In this document: piece after piece, positions 18,084 to 27,049 of the stretch
Numbering within the stretch: position 1 is the first letter of the stretch
Layout of the letters: each line of letters starts with the position of its first letter
NCBI GenBank assembly: GCA_020632635.1
Contig: JACKFE010000002.1
Coordinates: 124,001-188,000, forward strand
Direction: 5' to 3'
DNA from: Nitrospiraceae bacterium
GTDB lineage: Bacteria > Nitrospirota > Nitrospiria > Nitrospirales > UBA8639
DNA length: 64,000 nt
Made by a program: the position numbers and the translations under genes
Notes under the pieces: model-generated
Told to the model about the DNA's origin: nothing
Databases searched by the model: none
The model's input: only the letters and a program-made list of their open reading frames with translations

Positions 18084-18689
18084 ATGGGTATGCCCTCTTT
18101 TCCTCAAGAGAAACCCGGCATCATCGTCGAAGGTCTCCAAGTTCAGTCGTTGAACATTCCAGACATCAAAATATTCCGTGCCGACCCGAAACAAGACATC
18201 AGGGGAGTGGTACTGCCCACTTTCAACAGCCTCTTTTTTGAACGATTGGGAATTTATTTTCAAGTGATTCATGAAAACCACTGCGTGTCTCCTCGGAAAG
18301 GCACGGTTCGAGGATTTCATTATCAGCTCCCCCCACACGGACAGGCCAAGCTTATCCGCGTCTGCCAGGGGAAAATCCTAGATGTGAACATCGATCTCCG
18401 AAAAAGCTCCCCGACATTCGGACAACACGTCACAGTCGAATTGGCACCTGACTCCTGGAATCAAGTTTTTGTTCCGGTTGGATTCGCTCATTGCTATTGC
18501 ACCTTACTTGATCACACCGAAGTCATCTTTAAACTAGGTGCTCCTTTTGCCCCATCATCCGCAAGAGGTTTGGCTTGGAATGACCCGGATCTTCATATTG
18601 CATGGCCCATTACTGAATCGGAGGCCATTATCCTTGACCGGGATCTTCAAAGGCCACGATTCTCCTCTCTCACGGAGTGGTTTCCTTGA
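18084..18689 (+). CDS. dTDP-4-dehydrorhamnose 3,5-epimerase-like (RmlC family)
   Basis: Cupin-fold sugar epimerase. Visible motifs are RKGTVRGFHYQLPPHGQ with the catalytic His, GKILDVNIDLR, and VFVPVGFAHCYCTL in place of the usual FAHGF. The frame is open from TTG 18063; the first ATG is 18084, with another at 18090. The rest of the rhamnose pathway (RmlA, RmlB, RmlD) is not in the window, so it could act on a different 4-keto sugar nucleotide. It is one of the few plus-strand genes in the locus, and its end overlaps the convergent Nudix gene by 20 bases. Confidence 0.85.
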   Translation: MGMPSFPQEKPGIIVEGLQVQSLNIPDIKIFRADPKQDIRGVVLPTFNSLFFERLGIYFQVIHENHCVSPRKGTVRGFHYQLPPHGQAKLIRVCQGKILDVNIDLRKSSPTFGQHVTVELAPDSWNQVFVPVGFAHCYCTLLDHTEVIFKLGAPFAPSSARGLAWNDPDLHIAWPITESEAIILDRDLQRPRFSSLTEWFP

Positions 18690-19185
18690 TCCCCTCTCCT
18701 CCTGCATCCTCACTCAACCTGTTCCTGTGGTGAAAAAGAAACAGAGCAAAGGCATCATAGGGAGTGACCAACAGTTCCTCGAAAATCGTTTTTCCATCAA
18801 AAACATCAATCGCATCCCCCTCGTGAAGAACTAATGCAGCCCGTTCTTCAGGAGACATCGTGATCAGGTAATACGTTCGATAATAACTCCGGAGTCCGAT
18901 TGGGTCCAGGTCAAAATCAAATCGAGAGAAATAGGTAATTTTCGTCGGTTGAAACTCAATTTCCTCATGAAGCTCCCGCACAAGCGCATCCAGGGGATCT
19001 TCGCCGTCATGAACCGCGCCGCCAAAACATCCCCAATGTCCGGGATACCAGATATGGGGAAGGTTATCCCGGTGTTGGAGAAGATACCCATCCTCACCGA
19101 TCCGAATAATGGCCGCTACGGCATCGCCAACAGCTAATGACGCCTCTGACCTTTTAGCGGAAATCCGCTGAGTCGACCGAGTCAT
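18670..19185 (-). CDS. Nudix hydrolase
   Basis: About 171 residues. The Nudix box reads GAVHDGEDPLDALVRELHEE: G-x5-E-x7-REL-x-EE is intact, although the following G is replaced. A GTG at 19203 also starts the frame, but the ATG at 19185 fits better. Such proteins in sugar-nucleotide loci often hydrolyse nucleotide sugars or related diphosphates (GDP-mannose mannosyl hydrolase type). The substrate is not deducible. Its 3' end overlaps the convergent RmlC-like gene. Confidence 0.8.
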   Translation of the reverse strand: MTRSTQRISAKRSEASLAVGDAVAAIIRIGEDGYLLQHRDNLPHIWYPGHWGCFGGAVHDGEDPLDALVRELHEEIEFQPTKITYFSRFDFDLDPIGLRSYYRTYYLITMSPEERAALVLHEGDAIDVFDGKTIFEELLVTPYDAFALFLFHHRNRLSEDAGGEGIKETTP

Positions 19186-19321
19186 GATCCAACCCTCTCC
19201 CACAAATGTTCACTGAGCCTGATTCCCCTTCAGACAAAAAATCCTTCTTCCCCAAATGCTTCTTCGCCATACATGAGGACTTTGGCCGCCACGATAGATT
19301 CATCGAACCGTAGACTTCTGA

Positions 19322-20089
19322 TTACATCATTCGGTAGCGATCACCCGGTTTCGCGATAATGGCATCCGGCAAACCCTTCAGACGTTCGTTCACCACTCGG
19401 ACTAAATCGCCAGCCTTAAAAGCCCGACAGATCGTATTATCTATCCGTGTCACACGAAGTGTCCCTTCTCTAGCCAATTCATCCTGAAACTGAAAATAAT
19501 TCCGAGGAAGAAATTGATGGCGTCGAAGGGATACGGTTCGCTCCACGCCGTGGCGATCCCGACAGAGATATTCCTCCCGCTGGGTAACGGGTTTGAGATA
19601 CACCTCGGGAGCCATGGCCTCTTCCACCGCATGAACCAATGTACAACAATCAATCGAAATCCCCATCATGAGAATCCAGCCATTATGTTGAGCATGGAGA
19701 CCAAACGGGCTTCTCGAGGAACACGGGGTGTCATCAAGATGATGGGAGGCCAATAATTTGGTCGCCAACGACCCCATGCCTGCCACAGAATGTGTCGGGT
19801 GGCAACTGCGAACCGCCGCATACTGTTTCCGGAACAGTTCCGTGAGTATTCCCGTATTAGACGGGGTTTGTCTTTCGTCAAAGACCGGATGCAAGGCATT
19901 CACGAACCGCCAGGACATGGTCGGCATCAATAAGGTTCCAGGGTACATGTAATCTACGATCGCCTTCAGAATTGACGCGGGTTCATAGCCATCCTGAGAC
20001 AACTGGGTAAACGCGCTATGCACCATCAATACACCATCCGGCTCGATACCGAGACGTTTCAACGCCTGTTGGACCACCACAGGAGGCAT
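19322..20089 (-). CDS. AAC(3)-family N-acetyltransferase
   Basis: 255 residues resembling aminoglycoside 3-N-acetyltransferases: VLMVHSAFTQL near the start, GTLLMPTMSWRF, HPTHSVAGMG, SPFGLHAQHNGWILMMGI and TLVHAVEEA are family motifs. In glycan loci these enzymes acetylate an amino sugar with acetyl-CoA rather than give drug resistance (inference from location beside a carbamoyltransferase and near an aminotransferase). It starts eight bases after the stop of the carbamoyltransferase gene. Confidence 0.87.
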   Translation of the reverse strand: MPPVVVQQALKRLGIEPDGVLMVHSAFTQLSQDGYEPASILKAIVDYMYPGTLLMPTMSWRFVNALHPVFDERQTPSNTGILTELFRKQYAAVRSCHPTHSVAGMGSLATKLLASHHLDDTPCSSRSPFGLHAQHNGWILMMGISIDCCTLVHAVEEAMAPEVYLKPVTQREEYLCRDRHGVERTVSLRRHQFLPRNYFQFQDELAREGTLRVTRIDNTICRAFKAGDLVRVVNERLKGLPDAIIAKPGDRYRMM

Positions 20090-20097
20090 GCCGAACC

Positions 20098-21717
20098 CTA
20101 GTCCTTCTGGACAATAAAATTATTCAAGATTAACGCATCCAAACCACATCCATAAAACGTCATCAACGCATCGCGAGGGGTTTCCACAATGGGTTGGCCC
20201 TTCAGATTAAAACTCGTGTTTAAAATGACCGGCACCCCACTCTGCTTAGCGTAGCTGTTGATGAGACCATAATAGATTTCATTCGTGGAACTACTCACCG
20301 TCTGAACCCTGGCTGTCCCATCCACATGAACGACAGCCGCAATTTTCGAGGCTTGCGATTCCACCGCATCGAGAGTAAAGGTCATATAGGGAAATTCTTT
20401 CCGCCCATGCGTCTCGAACCAGGAGGAGACTTCTTCCTGAAGAATTGACGGAGCAAAAGGGCGAAATTCTTCCCGATATTTAATTCTGGCATTCACCAAA
20501 TCCCGAATAGTGGTCGTGGCGCAACTGGCCAAGATCGACCGGTTACCTAGCGCCCGCGCCCCCGATTCCGATCGCCCCTGAAACCACCCGATAATCTTCT
20601 CCTTGGCCAGCAAATCCGCGCCCACTTGCATTGGATCATCAATTTCCTTATACCGACAACCGTTTGCTTCCAACTCCTGGCGAATCACCGTATTCGAATA
20701 GTTCGACCCGAGATAGGGATCCCAAAGCTGCCACGGAGTATCACCCACCATCACCGCCCCTTGGTAGGCACAACCCATGGCCAACCCACGATCGGATGCC
20801 ACCGGTGGGACATAAATCTGATCAAAATGCTCGGAATGGAGAAGCCGACGGGTGGCCGAACAATTCAAAGCCACTCCGCCGGCAAAACATAAATGACGGA
20901 CTTGTGGCACACGGCGATGCAGCTCATCAACCACACTCAATAAACATTCCTCCAACACCCATTGCGTGCTTCGGGCCACATCTCGATGAAAATCCTCAAC
21001 TGGTTCTCCGGGACAACGATTGGGGCGCCCCAACAGATCAAGCAGTTTTTTCGCATAGACCGGCTCAAAAGGAGATTTGGGAGCCGGATCCTGCCTTACG
21101 AATGACCAATCGAATTCCCATCCCCCCTTCACAGGCCGTACGATGGAAGATAGATCGATTGTGGGCTTCCCATAGGGAGCCAATCCCATCACTTTGTATT
21201 CATCTCCCTCTTCAAATCCCAGATAATAGGTCATCAGCGTATAAAAATATCCCAATGACGAATGAGTGGGAATGGTTTCAAGAATCTTGACGCCACCGTG
21301 TTTGGTGGCATGTGCCAACATCCCGCAGGCTCCATCTCCTGTGGCATCTAGGGAGAGGCAGAGCGCCTCATTCAACCCGGATGCGTAAAAAGCGGTCGCC
21401 ACATGAGCGTGTTGATGATGGATCAATTCCACACGCGGGCAGGAACCAAAGGTATGACGGAGATAGTCTTTCCATCGTGCGGAAAAATCGTCATACGTCA
21501 ACCCCGGAGTCACGATCAAATCAATATCCTCCCAACGAATGTTGGCCTGAGCCAAACAGGCCTTAATCGCGCGATGAGGGAGATAACCGTAGCAGGACTT
21601 AATCCGCAGATACCGTTCCTCTTCACAATGAGCCACAATTCTGCCATTCACCGCCAGTGCAGCTGCGGGTTCATGCTGTCCGATCGTGACTCCGCCATGT
21701 AAACCCAGAACAATCAT
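20098..21717 (-). CDS. Carbamoyltransferase, NodU/CmcH family
   Basis: About 539 residues. The N-terminal Kae1-like domain starts IVLGLHGGVTIGQHEPAAAL and has the metal-site region HHQHAHVATAFY and LCLSLDATGDG. The C-terminal YrdC-like part includes GRSESGARALGNRSILA and VILNTSFNLKGQPIVETP. It transfers a carbamoyl group from carbamoyl phosphate to a hydroxyl, probably on a glycan sugar. A TTG at 21729 also opens the frame; the ATG at 21717 has a GGGGGG ribosome site and is preferred. It forms a tight pair with the downstream acetyltransferase. Confidence 0.92.
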   Translation of the reverse strand: MIVLGLHGGVTIGQHEPAAALAVNGRIVAHCEEERYLRIKSCYGYLPHRAIKACLAQANIRWEDIDLIVTPGLTYDDFSARWKDYLRHTFGSCPRVELIHHQHAHVATAFYASGLNEALCLSLDATGDGACGMLAHATKHGGVKILETIPTHSSLGYFYTLMTYYLGFEEGDEYKVMGLAPYGKPTIDLSSIVRPVKGGWEFDWSFVRQDPAPKSPFEPVYAKKLLDLLGRPNRCPGEPVEDFHRDVARSTQWVLEECLLSVVDELHRRVPQVRHLCFAGGVALNCSATRRLLHSEHFDQIYVPPVASDRGLAMGCAYQGAVMVGDTPWQLWDPYLGSNYSNTVIRQELEANGCRYKEIDDPMQVGADLLAKEKIIGWFQGRSESGARALGNRSILASCATTTIRDLVNARIKYREEFRPFAPSILQEEVSSWFETHGRKEFPYMTFTLDAVESQASKIAAVVHVDGTARVQTVSSSTNEIYYGLINSYAKQSGVPVILNTSFNLKGQPIVETPRDALMTFYGCGLDALILNNFIVQKD

Positions 21718-21846
21718 TGGTCCCCCCAAGGCATCAGAAAAGAGTTGTTAACCCGAAAACCTTCAGATCACATGAACGACCCCAAGGCCTCCGATGATCC
21801 ACCACGATTTTGCATCTTAGACCGGCATGCCGGATAAATATCTCTC

Positions 21847-23268
21847 TTAAAAATGCCGCATGGGCACTCCCCGGATAATTTTCCACACGGTGATAATGCG
21901 TTGAAGGATTCTCATGCGAGCATTTCCATCTCCAGCCAGCGCTTCTTGCATCCGCTCCTGCAACCGCTTTCGGGCATGAAACAGATTGGAAGCAATGAAC
22001 CAAATCCTCCCAAGAGTCACAAGGGGAATCAAAAGCGCACGATATCCAAGGCCTTGGAGACCATTCCATGGTCCATTGGCCATCGATTCCTGCCTGTGCC
22101 CAGATCGGCCCTGAGATTCCACGGCGATATCCCCCAGATATCGAGACAAGATTTGCCGACATTCGGCTTCTTTAACTGTCCAACTTGATGAGAGTGCCCG
22201 GGCATGCCATCGAACCGGAATGAAAAAAATTTGCTGTTTCAGGGAATCAAAAATTCCACTCAAGAGAGCCGCACGCAGAATTCCGCCTTTAATCCATTCA
22301 CCGACAACCGGAAGTCTTTTTAGGATATTCGGAGTGAGACTTTGCGGACGATCGGCTAAAGGCGCCCAACTGACCAGCATCATTTCATCGGAATCCCTCA
22401 CAATATGCATATCATGCACATTCTTAAAATTTTGAAAAATATAATCTCCATCCAATGTCCACACATCAAACGTGGACGTATCATGGGTATCCACAGCGGC
22501 ATAATCACATAACAACGGAGCCCAGCTCAGGGAATGAAGGATCACTCCTTCCTCATCGGGCAGCGCCCACCAACAGGCACACGGAAAACTGGAAAAATAT
22601 GGAGCCTCCCATTCATACCGTTGAGTCTGACTATGAAAACTCTTGATGGCGGCCTTGACTAACTGCCGACCGGAGATCGAGAGGGGCAATCCGCTTTGAG
22701 AGGGAGCCTGATCAGTTGGTAACACCCCCAAAGCCTGGAGATTTTCAAACAGGGGTTCTTCGCCGAATCTCAAGGCCGCCGTCAGCACGACTTTTGACCC
22801 ATTCTGCGCACAGTGTTTTAACGCCCGAACGGTACCATCCGACACCATCAAATCCGGCGTCAGGAACACCCCAAAGGCCTTATCACGAAAAGCCATTTGC
22901 GCCGCCAACTTGTGACCGACCCCCATATGTTCACAGCCGGACTTTCCTGAAGGAGGCAGCGGTATTTCAATGAAATAGGGCTCAATGTACTGTTTGAGTG
23001 TATGAAAAATTGGGGTTTTCTCCAACGCGTCCCAATCATTTGGGGTCGTACAAAAAAGAAACTTACTGCCTCCCACTTCCTCAATAGCGGGAATATTGTC
23101 GTGAGCCAGGAGACTTGGCAAACAAAAATCACACAAATAGTCTCTAAAAACTTTTCCCCAAAACACGACAATAAAATAAAATGGACGGAGGACGACCGTC
23201 TCTGATCCGGCCAGGGAATTTGTTGAGACCGCCTCGGTAGACCCGGGCGCATCAGTGGTCCGCGACAA
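21847..23268 (-). CDS. Unknown glycosyltransferase-like protein, five-copy family, copy 5
   Basis: 473 residues with the full family signature: YFIVVFWG, SLLAHDNIPAI, FLFCTTPNDWDAL, MGVGHKLAA, TPDLMVSDGTVRAL, SFHSQTQRYEWEAPYF, SLSWAPLLCDYA, TLDGDYI and DSDEMMLVSWAP. No ATG precedes the first motif. The TTG at 23268 follows a strong GGGAGGGG at a spacing of four bases, so TTG initiation is likely. It is separated from copies 1-4 by the ABC transporter and modification genes. Probable glycan role, by context only. Confidence 0.62.
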   Translation of the reverse strand: MSRTTDAPGSTEAVSTNSLAGSETVVLRPFYFIVVFWGKVFRDYLCDFCLPSLLAHDNIPAIEEVGGSKFLFCTTPNDWDALEKTPIFHTLKQYIEPYFIEIPLPPSGKSGCEHMGVGHKLAAQMAFRDKAFGVFLTPDLMVSDGTVRALKHCAQNGSKVVLTAALRFGEEPLFENLQALGVLPTDQAPSQSGLPLSISGRQLVKAAIKSFHSQTQRYEWEAPYFSSFPCACWWALPDEEGVILHSLSWAPLLCDYAAVDTHDTSTFDVWTLDGDYIFQNFKNVHDMHIVRDSDEMMLVSWAPLADRPQSLTPNILKRLPVVGEWIKGGILRAALLSGIFDSLKQQIFFIPVRWHARALSSSWTVKEAECRQILSRYLGDIAVESQGRSGHRQESMANGPWNGLQGLGYRALLIPLVTLGRIWFIASNLFHARKRLQERMQEALAGDGNARMRILQRIITVWKIIRGVPMRHF

Positions 23269-23409
23269 TCATCCCCTCCCATTCATCAACAAACTCTTTT
23301 GACAACCTTTTATCTCCTTGTTAGTCTTTTCTTATCGTTGACGATTCGTTTTCTATCAAAGAACCATCTCCGCAGAAACCTTCCATCTCATTCCAGCCAC
23401 TGGGTCTAT

Positions 23410-24633
23410 ATGTCCAACCATGAAGAACCATCCTCTTCTCACCCTGCCCCTCGTTTAACCAGCCTGTGGGATACCCTTCAGACCGAAGGGCTAAGCTGGA
23501 TTTTACGACGTCTCCGTTATCGAACCCCGCATTCTGACTGGGGACGGAAGATCCACGCCTGTGTCAGAAAAATCATTGGAGGGGTGTTGTACCCAAAAAG
23601 AGCACTGCTCCAACCATTACAACCCAATCTCTGGGACGCTCACACTCTCTATGCGTTTTATGATCTCCAAGTGGCTCCCGTTACGTTCGATGCCAGTTGG
23701 TTTGCTGTGGCCGCTGACCGTCGCCGCCATCAACTTGGACTCCCGCGGCTTCATTTTATTATCGTTCCAGGAACCTTTCATGGTTTCCGTGAAGAGCGTG
23801 CCCATTATGAAACCACCATTGACACTGAGGCCCGAATGTGGCGCCTCCATAATATCGTGCTTCCTATTTTTAGCCTCACTCGGGGATTTTCAGGCTATTC
23901 CGTTTTACCTTCCCGTCCTTCCGTCCAATGGTTTTTTCAAGGCACCCCACCCATTCGCTATCCAGAACATTACGAACCCACATTGCCGGTCTCTCATCAC
24001 CCCTCGGAATTACTAAAAACGACATCCCCCTCCCCTCATCAGGATACCGTGAGCCACTTGCAAAGCCCTGCGCAAGGGCTTCGTTATCTCCAACGGTGGG
24101 CCAACACTCGCCTGCGGGACAGAAAGCTCATCACCATCACCCTTCGCGACTACGAATTCATGAGAGAGCGCAACAGTAATATTCGTGATTGGGCGGCATT
24201 TGCCGCCAGACTCGATCAGACTCGGTTCCTTCCAGTTTTCATCCTTGATACGGAAGGGACCCTCAATCCTTTACCCACCGAATTAGAAGGTCTCGAAATA
24301 TTTCGAGAAGCCTCATGGAATGTTCCCCTGCGAATGGCCCTGTACGAACTGAGCGAACTGAATCTCGGCGTGAATAACGGGCCCATGTTTATGTGCGCAC
24401 TCAACAAACAAACACGTGTACTGATTTTCAAACTTGTGACAGCCTCCGTTCCACAAACCACGGAAGCACTCATTGCCTCCTTGGGATTTGAGATAGGAGG
24501 CCAATTACCCTTTGCCACGCCCTATCAAAAACTGGTTTGGGAGGATGACTCCCTCCCGGTTATCGAGCGTGAATTCACCGCCATGATGAAAATCATCGAG
24601 CAAAATTCCATCCATTCCCAGCATATTTCCTAA
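23410..24633 (+). CDS. Conserved hypothetical protein, glycan-locus associated
   Basis: About 407 residues from the ATG at 23410; a TTG at 23299 opens the frame earlier, but its extension looks like non-coding leader. I do not recognise a family. The C-terminal half reads RKLITITLRDYEFMRERNSN, then WAAFAARLD, FLPVFILDTEG and LNLGVNNGPMFMCAL, an alternating beta/alpha pattern with a late Gly/Asn-rich motif, as in GT-B-like sugar transferases. That is weak evidence. It lies on the opposite strand to its neighbours and is divergent from copy 5 of the unknown family. Confidence 0.5.
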   Translation: MSNHEEPSSSHPAPRLTSLWDTLQTEGLSWILRRLRYRTPHSDWGRKIHACVRKIIGGVLYPKRALLQPLQPNLWDAHTLYAFYDLQVAPVTFDASWFAVAADRRRHQLGLPRLHFIIVPGTFHGFREERAHYETTIDTEARMWRLHNIVLPIFSLTRGFSGYSVLPSRPSVQWFFQGTPPIRYPEHYEPTLPVSHHPSELLKTTSPSPHQDTVSHLQSPAQGLRYLQRWANTRLRDRKLITITLRDYEFMRERNSNIRDWAAFAARLDQTRFLPVFILDTEGTLNPLPTELEGLEIFREASWNVPLRMALYELSELNLGVNNGPMFMCALNKQTRVLIFKLVTASVPQTTEALIASLGFEIGGQLPFATPYQKLVWEDDSLPVIEREFTAMMKIIEQNSIHSQHIS

Positions 24634-24688
24634 GATCATTTCCGGTGCCTTCTTCCTTTCTCAGTCCTCTCCCCACTCGAGGGGAGCC

Positions 24689-25777
24689 TCAAGAGGCAGC
24701 AATAAGAGATAGTCGCTCTTCCAATAATTTCGTAATTGCCTTCGCAATTTCCGCGTGCGCATCCGGATTCATATGCCCATCAGTCGGCAAGGCAATGGGT
24801 CTGCCCTGCTCAATCATGTCCTGAAACGGACCACTCATATCAACAAGAAGAAACCCCTCTTGTTGAGATAAGACGACAAACTCATCCGGGGGAGCGTGAA
24901 TCTCCGTTGAAAAATACAGTGGAATCCAAACCACCACCAATTGTCCTCCATAGGACTCGACCGCCCGATTCATGTTTTTCAGGATATATTGCATTCCTTG
25001 TATTTTTTGAGTGTGGCTCATTTGCCGGGTCGATAACTTAGAAATCAGAATTTTTCCCTTGGCCCAGAGGTCATAGGCCACCCATCTGACATCCGACGCA
25101 AAACTCCGATACTGATCCGTGTGTTCTGATGTTTCAAGATAATACCGTCTGAGCAAATCCAGGTTTTCAACATTGGAACTTGGCATCCGCATATGGAAAG
25201 TTTGGTCTTCCTCCACTGCGAGATAGGGACGTTCCACGCATACCGGACTGGCATCTTCCAGACATTGCGTGACATTCCGATTGATATGGTCTTCCCATAA
25301 CCCATAAATAACCACCTCCGGCTGCAACATGAGGTGTTCTTCCACTTGCAGGAAAGCACCGGTCCCGCCAAATCCGGATACGGCAAAATTATCCACCGCC
25401 AGATCTAAAGCGCTCCCGACTTTTGCCAAAAACGTGTCTTCGTTCTGGACACCAAATCCCCAGGTTTGCGAGCATCCAACTCCCAATATCCGACGATGAG
25501 GCGAGTGGGCAGTGCCCTTCACGGAGATTCGGGCACCCCGATCATCCGTACGGACGACCACATCTGTGGAGCCTACATGCTCCATGACCTTGGCCCGTGA
25601 CTTTGGCCTAAACCCTAGGCGAGGATGTGACTCAAACAGGGAATTTTCAGCCCGAAAGGCCTGAAGATCAACTGACGTTCGTAAGGGCTTCATCATGGCT
25701 TTTGCCAGGACCACGAATAGAATGGTCAGTACGATGGCCAATGTGAAGAGGGATCCATTCTGCCATCCAGCATGCAT
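24689..25777 (-). CDS. SGNH/GDSL-like membrane-anchored hydrolase or acyltransferase
   Basis: 362 residues. An N-terminal hydrophobic anchor (SLFTLAIVLTILFVVLAKAM) is followed by an SGNH-type domain: block I is ILGVGCSQTWGFGV (GCS in place of GDS), block II is FAVSGFGG, and the last block is DGHMNPDAH, giving the Asp-x-x-His pair. Members act as esterases or as O-acetyltransferase partners on exported polysaccharides. An O-acetyl-handling role at the periplasmic face is inferred. It is the last gene of the long minus-strand run. Confidence 0.75.
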   Translation of the reverse strand: MHAGWQNGSLFTLAIVLTILFVVLAKAMMKPLRTSVDLQAFRAENSLFESHPRLGFRPKSRAKVMEHVGSTDVVVRTDDRGARISVKGTAHSPHRRILGVGCSQTWGFGVQNEDTFLAKVGSALDLAVDNFAVSGFGGTGAFLQVEEHLMLQPEVVIYGLWEDHINRNVTQCLEDASPVCVERPYLAVEEDQTFHMRMPSSNVENLDLLRRYYLETSEHTDQYRSFASDVRWVAYDLWAKGKILISKLSTRQMSHTQKIQGMQYILKNMNRAVESYGGQLVVVWIPLYFSTEIHAPPDEFVVLSQQEGFLLVDMSGPFQDMIEQGRPIALPTDGHMNPDAHAEIAKAITKLLEERLSLIAAS

Positions 25778-25806
25778 GCGTTGAATGGGCCCCCTTTGCT
25801 ACCTGC

Positions 25807-27039
25807 TCATGCGTGGTAATACTGCTCCACTTTTGAAATGGCACGGATCACATCCTCAATCTCCTGCTCCCCATACCGCTCGTTCAAGTACAGATTAAAG
25901 GATTGATCCCGAATCGTCTTGGCATTGTGACAAGGAAACTGGTCGGATAAATAGGGTTGCACCCATGGCCATTCAGACACCAGGTATTGGTAATGCGGAT
26001 TGAGCCCGATACCTTCCTTCTCAATGGCCTTGGCGAATTCCAATTTACGACAACGAAGACGGCTCTCATCCACGATGATGGGATAAATAAATGGGGAATC
26101 ACTCGGTGAATATCCATAGGGACGACAGGCGTTGGATTCATCGAGCACCCTGGCTGATACCCCCGAAACAAATGTCAACCGACGAACAATGGTATCAGTG
26201 AGCCGCCCCAATGAAGCTAACCCAATAGCGCAGGAGATTTCATCGGTATGTAAATTTAATGCGGGAAAGAGAAATTCATTGGGATTACGATCATCAAATC
26301 CCGTTTGCCATCTTGGCTTTCCACGATCGGCATGCGCCAAGGCCAGACGGAATACATTAAGATCACGGGAATAAACCACCCCTCCGGAGGCTCCGGTCAT
26401 ATGGGCTTTCCGATACATCGTCGAAAAGGCAGCGATATCTCCAAATGTTCCCACGGGCCTGCCCCGTATCTTGGCCCCGTGGGCCTGACTGCAATCTTCC
26501 ACAACCTTGATCCCACGGGCGTGCGCTTCCGACACAATGGCCGGAATATCACAAGCTTGTCCAATCGCATGGACGACCACCGCGGCCTTGGTATTGGCAT
26601 TAATCCGTTCAAGAAACTGTTCAACTCCGACATTATAACTGCCTGGCATGCTATCCATCAGGCGCGGAACATACCCATTCAGAATAATGGCACTAATCGT
26701 TCCAGGATCCGTCAGGGGCGACACCAAAATTTCACTCCCCTTGGGAAGCTCAAGAGCCGCAATCGAGACAAACAGGGCCGCCGTTCCCGTCGCCACGGCG
26801 TCGGCATATCCCCCATCCATCATGGCGACAAACGCCTCGGTATACATCTTCTCAAAGGTCCCTTGATAACCGGGATCACAACGTTGATCCCGATAAAAAC
26901 CCAGTACCTGCTCGATCATCTTCATTTCGGCTGGTCCAAGCGCTTCACGGAAAGGCATGGGAAGGGTTCGGACAGGCGTACCGCCATGAACCGCCAGCTT
27001 GGTCGTATGCAGCGTGATCGTCGGAATCGGTTGAGCCAT
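25807..27039 (-). CDS. DegT/DnrJ/EryC1/StrS-family sugar aminotransferase
   Basis: 410-residue PLP enzyme that adds an amino group to a keto sugar nucleotide. Visible motifs are AVATGTAALFVSIAAL, VVEDCSQAHGA and the lysine region FSTMYRKAHMTGASGGVV, where the Lys would form the internal aldimine. The usual GEGG is GASGG. Located 10 bases after the split transketolase genes; the product could be the substrate of the AAC(3)-type acetyltransferase upstream in the locus (inference). Confidence 0.87.
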   Translation of the reverse strand: MAQPIPTITLHTTKLAVHGGTPVRTLPMPFREALGPAEMKMIEQVLGFYRDQRCDPGYQGTFEKMYTEAFVAMMDGGYADAVATGTAALFVSIAALELPKGSEILVSPLTDPGTISAIILNGYVPRLMDSMPGSYNVGVEQFLERINANTKAAVVVHAIGQACDIPAIVSEAHARGIKVVEDCSQAHGAKIRGRPVGTFGDIAAFSTMYRKAHMTGASGGVVYSRDLNVFRLALAHADRGKPRWQTGFDDRNPNEFLFPALNLHTDEISCAIGLASLGRLTDTIVRRLTFVSGVSARVLDESNACRPYGYSPSDSPFIYPIIVDESRLRCRKLEFAKAIEKEGIGLNPHYQYLVSEWPWVQPYLSDQFPCHNAKTIRDQSFNLYLNERYGEQEIEDVIRAISKVEQYYHA

Positions 27040-27049
27040 CAGGCCACTG

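Noticed and set aside
19322..20089. Possible aminoglycoside resistance gene
   Set aside because: The AAC(3)-type protein is embedded in a sugar-modification locus and not in a mobile element, so a glycan acetylation role is more likely than resistance.
21734..22162. Minus-strand open frame of 142 codons overlapping the end of copy 5
   Set aside because: Most of it lies out of frame inside the conserved copy 5 reading frame, and its translation shows no family motif.
23299..23327. TTGACA followed at 17 bases by TAGTCT in the divergent region before 23410
   Set aside because: The -35 is perfect but the -10 matches only three of six bases; too weak to report as a promoter.
4077..24633. Horizontal transfer island with mobile-element boundaries
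   Set aside because: No integrase, transposase, tRNA or direct repeats were seen at the edges, and base composition does not visibly change.
24669..24686. CTCCCC-ACTCGA-GGGGAG hairpin between two convergent genes
   Set aside because: Stem of six bases without a T-run on either strand, so it does not meet the usual terminator pattern.
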